NCBI GenBank assembly: GCA_028015205.1
Contig: JAPWFG010000022.1
Location: forward strand, 1 to 64,000
From: Mytilisepta virgata
Taxonomy: Eukaryota; Mollusca; Bivalvia; Mytilida; Mytilidae
DNA: 64,000 nucleotides
Direction of reading: 5' to 3'
The notes beneath the pieces were generated by a model that saw only the letters and a program-made list of their open reading frames with translations, searched no databases and was not told the DNA's origin. Below are positions 48,301 through 60,300 of this stretch, in pieces (position 1 is the first letter of the stretch; the number at the start of each line of letters is the position of its first letter). Both the position numbers and the translations under genes were made by a program.

Positions 48301-51300
48301 TAGTTATATTACTTTCTATATATTTGTCTCTAATTATTTATACTTAGTATCCTGACTATTTTCCGTTTGTTTTTTACGGGAACGCCAATTTCCAGCTACA
48401 CTGAGAATGCACTCCAACTTCAATCCAGGATATATTTTTTCCATTCCTGCCTTATTCCACCCTTATTTCCGAGACTCTCTTTTACCACATTTTGGCCTTA
48501 TATTTTTTTTTTTGTCTTCTACGACTAATGTTACACAACATTTAGATTTAACTTCTCACTGTCATTTCTCATGTGTCTGTGTGGTTCTCGGAAAAGTGTC
48601 GATTGAGAGATAAGATTTCGAATGAGAAAATTTGTTTGAATTACATTGTATGTTTTCATTAATCATAAATAGTTATAAATAGTTAGTTATTTAATAAAGA
48701 ATTATATCCAACACTGAAAATTTAAAAAAAAATTAAGCGAAAAACAAACCAATTTTAAAGAAATCATATGAACATCTCAAAATGTTACTATTACCATTAG
48801 GTCTGTTTCAGACTTGTTGTCATGTTCTAGTAAATATCCAACAATACAATGTGGTAATATGTTCCCTCCAGTTGTATAATATGGAAATATATTGTTTTCT
48901 TATGTTATATGAATTGAACGTGTCTCATAGGATTACAGTTCTAGCCGGATGATTACAAAAATATAACAATTTTATTATATTATATTTATGTTTTGTCTTT
49001 CAGTTTTCGCGGTTGGTAAGTATGATGTTGATAGGTATTACAAAAACATGATGAAATAAGAATGTATCCAGATAACTTATTACTCTATTATTAACATAAA
49101 AGAAAGACATGTATTACCTTGTTACTTTAAACCGCCATAATAACATAGAAAACAAAATATGTAATGTATGACATTCCAGAGATAAAATGGAAGAGAAATA
49201 CATAGTTTGGATTAACTTCTTAATGTCATTCCTCCGTGGTTCTCTAAAAAGATCAATATGTATTGAAAGAAAAGAATTTGACGGTGAAAGTATTTCTGAA
49301 TTATGTTAACATTAATCATAAATTTATTTTTGCTATCTAATGAAGAAATGAACATTTTGGTTTCTGCAGACAAAGAACACTTTTTGTAATTGATACTAAA
49401 TATGTGTTTAGTTTTTATATTCCTGAAAATAGAAAATTACTATTTTGATAATTATATTGAAGGGAAAGAGATATAATCTTGGATTAAAAAAAGAAATAGT
49501 TAAGAGGATCGATAAAAATGTCAAGAATTTTTTTTGTGCGCGTTTTTTTCTAGTTTTTCCCACTAATGTAATGAATGGACTTTCACAATCTATCATCTAT
49601 TAACAAAATTCCTGTCTATGATGCAACAGTAGATTAGGGTCAAAACAACTATGAATAAAAGCCTTCCCCAAAAAGATTTTTTTCGGAAACCCGACGGAAA
49701 AAGTTGACCTTGTATTAGCCAACAAATCTATATTGTCACTTGGCTAGATTATTATGGAAATTCATTTATTCTTTTGATCTTTTAGATTTTGTATTAGTGG
49801 GAAAAATAGGTTTGGTAAAAAAAGTTTTACTTGTCATTCAAAAAAATATCAGGGCAATTGATCTTCATATTAATAAGTTTATGTCTTCATATTAATAAGT
49901 TTATGTCTTAATTATCATAATTAAAAGCATCGTTTGATTTTCCTAGGAACTTATATACCGCAACACATATTAAATAAACTTCTATCAACTGACTTGGTGC
50001 CATCACATGACGGTAGAATCCTTGTGGTTGGAAGTTTTGGAGCAGGTAAAACTACACTAGTAATGAACCTTATCTATGACAAGATACCAAAAGAAAGACA
50101 GAGTACCATTGGAATTGATGTTTATTTTGGAAACCTGCTGTTTGATGTGAAGAATAGACGACTTCTTAGGAGAAGAGCTGGTAATCACAATTTCATTTAT
50201 CTTACATTTTTAAGAGTCCAATTTCATATTGTTTCAAGATTGGGATGATATATGCAGATACATGTAATATTGAATAATGAATTATTTTGATCATTTTGAT
50301 CTCGAGCACTGCTGATGAGTTGTCAGTCAACGAAATGGTCATACAGTGCATCAAATTTAATTCGGTATTTTGTGACATATTTTATTATGAAGAATTAGTG
50401 AATAAAGAGTACCATTTTTTGTATACATATAAATCTATCTTAAAAGTACTGTTGGATTATCTGGTAATTTGGTACTTAGAAGATTTTCGAAGAATTCATG
50501 TTATGTATTTTAAAAGTCAAATACAATTTATATTGACGTGTATTAAGATTGCCTCCAGAATTACTGTGAAACATCATATTCCATCAGTGTCGCCAATCAG
50601 ATGTGGATTCTTAAAAACTCAAAAAAATTACTACATGTACAATATCTAAAATCAAAATCTTTGGCTACATGCAACAGCATAAAAACATTCGATTTCTTAG
50701 CACTCTACACTAGCATACCACATTCTCAATTATATATCGCACACACAGGTATACATTTTTATTTATAGGTAGAGAAAAGGCTTATTTCGTGAAGAACTAC
50801 TCTAATTCTTACAAAAACTATTCTGAAGATGAAATTACAAACATGTTAGATTTTCTCATAGACAATATTTTTGTTAAATTTGGCGGTCTAATTTTTCAAC
50901 AAACAATCGACATTCCAATGGGAACCAACTGTGCTCCTCTCCTCGTCGATATGTTTCTGTACTCAATTGAGGGGGACTTAATTCAAGGGCTACTATGTGA
51001 AAACAAAAAGAAACAAACCCAATCCTTTAATTTCACTTTTCGTTATATAGACGACGTGTTGTCGTTAAATAACGACAAATTCAAAGACTTTCTACATCTA
51101 CCCCAGTGAGTTTGAAATTAAGGATATTACATATACACCAAAGTCCGCTTCATATTTGGATTTGTTTCTTGAAATAAACAATGAGGGACATTTGAAGACA
51201 AAACTTTATGACAAAAGTGATGACTTCAACTTTCCTATTGTTAACTTTCCCTCCATGAGTAGCAATATACCAGCATCGCCTGCATATGGCGTCTACGTTT

Positions 51301-54300
51301 CTCAGCTTATCCGATTTTCATGGGCATGCATGAGTTACCCTGACTTTCGACAAAGAGGATTACTGCTGTCGCAAAGGCTTAACCAGGGGATAAGTTCATG
51401 TCATCACTTACGAAATTTGGCGGTTGTCATCACGAATTGATTGACCGTTACAGTGTCCTAATATCCAGGATGATGTTTGACCTGTTCCCACAATCGTCAC
51501 ATTTCATGTGCCACCACCGATTTGTGACGTTGTTGAACTTCACGACGGGTGCCGGATACGAAGCAGGAACTGCATACCCTTCCGAAGCACCTGTGTTCAC
51601 TCCTGGTTTTTATAAGAGTCCGTGCTGTTCGTTGTTTTTTAATTTTCAGTGTTTATTTGGTGTGCTTATAGTTGTTCATTGTCTGTCCAATGGATTACGT
51701 TTTTTATTATCTCCTTAGGTATATTTGTCCTTTTTATATCTCCTAAAGTGACCTTGATTACAAGAATAGATTAAATTTTTGCAAAATACAACGTCAGTTT
51801 ATTGTCACGTAATTACTACCTATGCATACTCAATAATAACTCTCTTACAGAACTGCAGTAAATAGTTATCATTAAGTTGAAAGATGATTTCAAAACACTG
51901 GAAATTAAGACGTGGATATAACATACATTTTGTAGAAAAAACGTCTTCACTGCATAGGTGCAAATGTTGTCCATGTTGCAACATTATATCCTTCTTTTTT
52001 TAGATAAGTAGAAGCCTGCAAAGGATTTTACTTACTACTCGCCTCGTCCACGCGAACAAGTATTGTTTGTCAAGAACATCCTCACAAATGGTAACCAAAG
52101 GACGTCCTAAATGTCAGTCCTGACATTTTTTCCCGAAACGGGAATCAAACAATGAAACTTTAACTACTACCCCATGGCGCATACATAGTACTTTCTATCA
52201 TTAAGGCATTATTGCTCCTGCTGTGTATCATTCCCGCGGTTGTTACAGTTTTGACAAGGAATGCATATATATGTGTTAAACGTTTCATCTTGATTATTTA
52301 GATATTTTAAAAAAGAGTGGGAATGTAAAGACAAAGTTGACCTGTTCTGAATATTGGCTATCCTGTTTATTTACCACGGGTTTTTTCCTTGCAATGTTTC
52401 GGATTTTTCATTGTTTTGATCTCTGACAAAGGCTGATATAGAACGTTATAACAGTTTCTATGTTTATTTACTTTTGAGTTTGGTTATTGACGACTGCGCA
52501 TAAAGATTACAAAGGACCATTTTTCTTTAGGTTAAACATTTCATTAAACTAATATGATGCTCTGATTTATGTGTTTTTCAGGTCAGCATTCGTTTTCAAA
52601 GGCATTGTACCAAAAATTATTGGCATATATGAAGACAGTGGATTTGATTCAAGAAAAGGGAGAACCAGAAAATAATCAGTGGGAGATAATAGCAGCAACC
52701 ATAGAAAGTATACATCAAAAAGTGAATGTGTTTGCGCAATCAGAAGATGCACACAATGAAGAGTTTATTCCTATCCCGATTCTGGATTTTGCTGGTCAGA
52801 TTGTCTATCTAGCAACGCATCAAACATTTATTACATCACATGGAATTTACGCAGTTACTTTCAATGGAGCAAAAGATCTACACAGCGCATTGAAAGAAGA
52901 TTTTAGCACTGTAAATAAAAACTACACAATACTGGGTAATTATATTTGAAATAAACCAGCACTGTTTTCTGCATTAACATTCCCTCGACCGGGTCAAACC
53001 AAAGACATTACAATTGGTATTTGCTGCTTCTCCGCCAAGCACGCGGCATCTATGAGTAATAGCAAAGACTGGTCGGCTCGGAGTCAGTATAATGTGTCCG
53101 AGTGAGGTGATATGTCTTCCTGCAGACAGTTACCTCGTGAGCTAGCACATTAAAAATCCGACTTCGGTCTAGTACAAAGCAGGGTTCATATTCATTATCA
53201 TATCAACATGTTCCCGTCCTGTATGTACCTGGTGCCACTGGACGTTAAACAATAATTCATCCATCTTTCGAACTTTTTATATGAGAATAAAAAAAAAATC
53301 AGGTGGTATGACTGATCTACGTTATTACGTCGATAATTAACGGGAAACTGTCTCAAATTTATTCTGTCTCAAACAAAAACAAGCTGACCCCTTACTCTAG
53401 ACAACAAATATGAAATTAAAGTATTTATAAAAACAAACTCGGTATGTATGTGCAATATACATAATGTTTATGTTTTTTATTTGTTTTTTACGAAGACGTC
53501 CTGAGGTCATTAGTTGTTTTTTTTTTTTTTGTTTAGTTATAATCTATGACGTGCAAATAATCTGTTAGTTATAAACAATAATAGCTTCTTTCCTGTATTG
53601 ACTGAAATTTTATAATTAAATGATTTTGAATTCCAGATGGCATTCGACAGTGGGTTTCCTCAATTCTTACATATTGTTTCCAAGAAACCAAAGGATACCC
53701 AAAGATATTGTTTGTTGCTACACATAGAGATCTGCTAGAAGATGTAAATATAATATTCACAAAAATAACACAGCGGAAAGGGGGATCTCAACGCTAAATT
53801 TCCACAAAATACAGAAACAGATGCAATCATTGAATAGTAAAGCAGCAACAGACATATATATGTAACACAATTTAAAAGGCAAAGACAGTCATTGCCGTTA
53901 AGGAATGTTCGACAAAACAATTTACCAAGGAATATTTTCAAAGTTATTGATATATATTTTACATCTAATCCTGTAACCTTTCTTTCAAGCGTCAATCGTT
54001 TAACAAACAAACATACATGAACCTGGACATGGTTCGCTGTGCTATCTTATACAGTTACAATGTTCAATTAAAAATATCATGCTTAGCTGAATAAATGAAC
54101 TACCACTACTTCGTAATTTCCGTGTAATTTGGTCTTGTTTTCGTTGTTTTCCGGAGTTTGTCAGTTGTTTCGTTTTTCCATCCTTCGAATATCCATTTGG
54201 TATTTCTTCACTTTACTTAATATTTTAAGAAATAAAAAGGATAGCTTTTATTAAAAATATGGTTTCGAATAAACTGAGCTCTGCAAAAGAAAAAAGCAGA

Positions 54301-57300
54301 AGAGAGAATAGAAACGTAGAATGTGTCAAAAAGACAACAACCCGACTAAAGAGCAGAAAACAGCCCAAGTCCACCAATGGGTCTTCAACGCAGCTAGAAA
54401 ATCCACCAGCCGTAGCCGGGTTTTAGCTGGCCCCTAAACAATGATTCATACTAGTTTAGCGAAATGGACGCCACACTAAACTCCGAAACGTACAAATGAA
54501 CCAAAATTCCAAAAAGCACACAAGACAGGCTGAAAAATGCCGTACAATTAAACATGTTTTGTGAGATCTCAACCCTCCACCTATACCTCTAGCCAATGTG
54601 GAATAAACAAACACACAGCGATACGCACAGTAAAACTCACTTCAAAATAAGTCCGAGTCCATTGTTATAAAAGGTAACAGAAGAAGCTAAACACAGTCTG
54701 TGTGAAAAGCTTTTTATATGTGTGGCAAGTGCGTGGATGCATGCTACAGCATATTGCATCTATTGTGTTCTGCACAATGTGGTCGACATTCATTATAAAA
54801 TCTATATAATGACTCTTAAAAAAACGTGATATATAAAAATTAAGAATGATATGTGTATAAGCGTTTTAAACGCACCAAAAATAAATGATTTTTGAATATC
54901 AAAACAGAGTGCATGTAACATAGCAACATTTCAATTTTGTAAATTTGTTTTTTGATCTTTTTATGACAATTCCTCTCACTGTTAAAAAATCGTTAAGAAT
55001 AAAGCTAAATTTATACATTCTTCTAACAGTATAACATTTTAAAGTTTAATAAATCTACATTCCTCTCTGCTTAATGTAATAGTACAATAGTTCGAAATAG
55101 TACAAAGGATAATCATCATTTTTAATTTTCATTATTTTAGATCATATTATCACCTGAAAAAACCATGTGATTTTTAATCTCAACTGGCCAAACCCCAATA
55201 TGAGCTTTTACCATCACTTGGTTCCATCTTTCTTTCGTACGTCGTCATCCGTCCGTTAACTTTTTTGCATTTGGATCTTCTTCTAGAGATCCACTGAACA
55301 GAATTTACCAAAGTTGGCAGAGATGTATTTCTTACTGTTGTTACTTGGGCACCAATTGTCAGGAAACATGGCTGTCAGACCCTATTCTAATTTCTGATTG
55401 GTTGTACTTTGAAACAAATCTCAAGAACGATACACCCGATTGAACCCAAACTTAATAAATATGTTTCTATAGAGGTTCTTAACAAGTGTTGTCATTTTGG
55501 TGCCGATCCGCAATCATAGATTGCCACCACGGCTGAACTTTTTTAACATAAGGATTCTATGGGAAGATTCATTTTCAAATCTTCTTGCGTGAATCCACAT
55601 AGTCAATTGGAATAAGACTTAGCAGCAATGGTCCGTGACGATACTCCTTCAGTATTGTGTCGAATGACCCAGACTCTACTTATTATGACCGTCACAGCCG
55701 AACGTTGTCAAATATAGGACCCTTTTGGAAAATTCATCGAAAATCTTCTTATCTAAAACTATTGAGCTTATAAGAACCAAAGTTTGAAGAAATGGTCCTT
55801 AGGTTATCTGTGTTATGACCCGGGCTGTCGACAAAGATGGTCGCCACCGTTGAACGTTGTTTAACATAGGACCCTATAGGACAATTCTTTAAAAAAATCT
55901 TGTCTGAAACTACTGAGGCAATTGAGACCAGACTTGGCAGAAGTTGCGCCTACGTAGTCCACATTAAAAATTGTGTTTGATGACCCGGAATGTCAAAAAA
56001 CGTGTGCGCCAGAGCGAAACTTAGTTTAACATAGGATCTTGTGGGAAAATTCATCAAAAATATTCTGATCTGAAAGCAATTAACCAATTGGAACCAAACT
56101 TGGCATAAATGTATTGTAGGGCGTCTTCCCGCAGAATTGTTTCTGATGACCCGGGCTGTCAACTTAGATGGCCACCAACGCCGCAATGGCAGCCATAGTT
56201 ATTAGACTGTCCTCACTGAGAATCATCTACAATAATATGAACTGTTGTGTATTAGGTGAATCTATGGTCTTGATTGGCAAATTGAATCCAGGTGGGCGAT
56301 ACAGGCTCCTCGGAGACTATTTTTCAATTGGTTTGAACAATAAAAACGGTAATTGTAGTTATGTTTAACAAAATCTTTTCAGGAACAAGTGGAAGACAAG
56401 AGGGAGGAATTTCTTCGAATTCTGAGGACCACGCTTGCAGAGGAAAACATGAAATCACATCTTATGCTGGACACATTATTTTTTATCAACGCGACAGACC
56501 CAGAAGACGCTGAGATATCGAATCTTCGACATGTCCTTGAGAAACTGATCTTGGAAAATCCACATTGGGATAAAAAAGTACCGCGTCAGTTCCTTGTTCT
56601 TGAGATGATGCTGGCCGCATTAGTTGAAGAAGGAAAGCAGATAATGTCTCGGACAGAGATAGAAGAATTGAACAGGCAGACAGGGGATAAACCACTTTCA
56701 GAAGAAGAGTTGGCTTTGTTCCTTCACATCCAACACAATTGTGGAAAGTTGACATATCTAAATGTACCGGGTCTAAAGGATAATATTGTAATCAATCCCG
56801 TCTGTTTGGTAGATGTCCTCAAGTCAGTTGTGACTTCAACTCCGACTTTACCAGACCTGAAAGAAGGACGTCTTCGAAAATGCGACCTGGCAACATTATG
56901 GAAATCTGGCAATTTCATACAGTTTCTGCCTTTTGAAGATTATCTTAGAGAGCTACTTGTTCAATACGACATCTTAGCAGAGGTTAGACGGTACGATAAA
57001 GAAACTGGAAAGAGGGGAGAAGTTGATTTGTATCTTGTTCCGTGCATGGCGCCTAGGCATAACAAAACATCATTTGTGAGGAATTGTCTTACCAGAGATA
57101 AATGCATCAGCTTCGTGTTTGAGTTCAAGACATCAGTTGTTCCTTCAGCCATACCAAGCAGAATGATAGCCTGCCTTATAAGTATGTGGAATGTCAAAGC
57201 TTACGAAAACACGGAACTACTTTTTTCTGGGTTTGCTGGTGTGACAGTTGACAGAAAACACGATCTTATCTTGCAGACTGAGGGAAACATGCTGGTATTG

Positions 57301-60300
57301 ATTTTAATCCATAAAGAAAGAAAACAGCTGATCATACGTGATCTTGCCTCGAGTGTACGAGAATGTCTGGAACAAAATTTATTAAGAATTTCAGAGGTTT
57401 ACTCTCTTTCTTTCTCTACTGATCTGATATCAGAGAGGTACGTGCCATTTGTTCTAAAAGTAAGATCAGGATGTTTCCACTCCAGTTGCTTGTTGGATCC
57501 CAACGATTTTCCACAGCTAAACCAAACCTGGAAGTGTGCCAATCATGGTGTCGAGACACCATCATCAGAGCTGGATATTTGGTATACTGATAGGGTATGT
57601 AATATTTTATCTTGAAGCGATAACAGAAAATTGTGTACAATATCCTCCAATGAAAGGAACATTTAAACATTATTAGAGTAAAATAAATCAAGTTAAAAAG
57701 TAGTCAGACTAGAAGTCTCTCAGATATTGAATATTGTAAAACATAAAACGGATAACACGAAAGGTCAACAAATAGACCGACACTCAACACATATCATAAC
57801 AGATCATAAAACAAAACACTAAGAACAAAACATAGTCTGATTTGTTAGAAATGTTTTCAACAAACAATATAAGTAAATATATGTAATACAACGAGTCATC
57901 AAAGAGGACAAAAAAGAAATTGACTATTATAAACTAATAGATGTAGTTCAAAACTTTGGAAGAAATAATTTAAAACAATCTGCAAAATAAAAGATCATAC
58001 AAGCGTTGTATATAAATCTTTTTCCCTCTCCCTATTATTATTTATTACAGATAAATTACTTGATATGCAACCTACAAATCATGTGTACTTGTTAACACTT
58101 TAAGAATTTAGTAAGAAAAAAATGTTCCTTTCATTTTCTAGCGATTTCAAGAATGCACTACCTCTTGTCATGGTAAGTACTGACTGAAAATATATTCCCC
58201 ATTAACTTGTATTTCGAAAAGTAATTCTCAGTTTTTGTTGTTTTGTTTTATTTAGTTCAAACTTTAAAATATTCCGAAAACAATTTTTGACAGTCTTCCA
58301 ACATAAATATTATTTAAAATTGATCGTATTAAAGTATTATCAAAAGATTAGGAAAAATGAAAGGAAAGAAACCTTAATAGTTATATGATTCTGTATCAAG
58401 TTAATCGTTTAACATCTAAATGGATTTTTCCAGGCATTGTGGACGCTGTACTTTCCATGCTTTTAAACGATACACATTTGTTGCGTATATGCAGCTTTCT
58501 GACTGTAGAGGAAGTTCGTAGTCTTGCAGTACATCTTGGGATGTCGAAGCCAGAATTTGATGAAGTTGAGCAAACCAAACATATGCCATCAATGTTAAAG
58601 TTTTACAGTCTACGAGCCTGTAGAGAGAAGAATAAATCGTGTGCAGATTTTGTCAAAGCGATGGAACAGGCAGAAATCAACAAACACACAATGTGCAAGG
58701 TACTTACTTTGTTGCTATAATCAATATGAAGGTACCTAAAAATATTGTATTTCACTCTAAAGAATGCGATCACAAGAAGCCGTTGCTCCTGCCGTTCCTA
58801 CTACACCTAATACAGATACAAATCATAGTAATGTTTTCACCCTACTGTTTTTAATTTCAATGTGATGAAAATGATTTCAAATATTTTATATTCGAAAAAT
58901 AAAAATGTGAATGTCAAATACTAAAGGATGAATAAATAGACAATCAAACCAGTTAAATGGTGTGGTTTAGAAATATAAAGTTTAGTTTGATGATTAATTG
59001 TTTGAAGTCGTATTTAAACAGTCGGAACGTGGATGTGTAGGAGAATAAAATGTCTTGATAAAACAATCCTAAATGTATCATGTTTTATGGTTTATGATAT
59101 TTAACCGTCTTCGATGATAAATCTTGATTTCAAAGCATATAATTTAAAGATGTGTGTTTGCATAAAGTATTATTATAATTTGCATCTTACAAATCAAGTG
59201 GATGTTGTCGTCTGTATACCAGCACTAATTTACTTTAAATGCTTATAACACATTTCTCAATTCGTAGTAAAACCTAAAAACAACTTCTTTATCCAGAAGA
59301 TATATTTTAGGCCAAAAAGGCAAACACCAAACGTGATCCAAACGTTATAATATCATAGCATTTTCACTTTCTAAGACTTCGTAAAGATAAAATATAAAGC
59401 CTTTGGAAATGACAAGTTTATTTGGTTTGTTTAATTTTGTTGACAGATACTGAGACAACAGGAAATACAAACAGGTAATATTTTCTTACATTTTTTACAA
59501 TGTACAGGTAAATGAAGATAGTAAATAATCTTATACACATTAATACAAAACAATACAAATTTATTAAGAAATATGCTCCAGTGTGGTATGTTTATATTAC
59601 GCTGTAAACAACTTTTTTATAGTTTCAGTTGAAGTACTGTTGTAAGCATTTGATGACATACACCACAATATAAATAACAGTAAGGGTCAGCAATGACATA
59701 CCATTCAATCTAAACACCATCCAATCTACAGAACATAGACAAAAATAACATAAAAGAGCACAAAACAAAAACATGTTTGTAAAAAACATAGATTTAGGAT
59801 GTTTCGTCTTTGGACGGACAGAAAACAGGGGTGGCTTTAATCCTTTTTTATAGGTCAACACAAATCCTTGTCTGCCCTGACCAATTAGTGAGCAAATCAC
59901 AAATGTGATTCAGTATTAAAGCTATAAAGTATGAATAGATCCAATGGATCATCCAGCAAAATTTGCTCTGCTGTTTCTAATCTTTTCCTGTGAAACTACT
60001 GTATACATTGAGTCCAAAATCTTATTTTCCCTTGTGGTGATCTGAATTGACCTCATCGAATAGTACTGCTGTTTAAAATAATTAACAAATTGAACTAATC
60101 TCCTCTGAAATTGGTGAAGTTGATACTAAGGTCTGATGCAGTGGTACATGTGGACAAGTTTATGTATTATCTGACACTAAACCATTACAACATACCTTAA
60201 ACAAACTTATGTATAACTGCTGGATTTATCACACACAATTCTTTTATTCCATTTTTAATGATCAGGGTTTGCTCAAAGCTCAAACCCATAATCCAAACAA

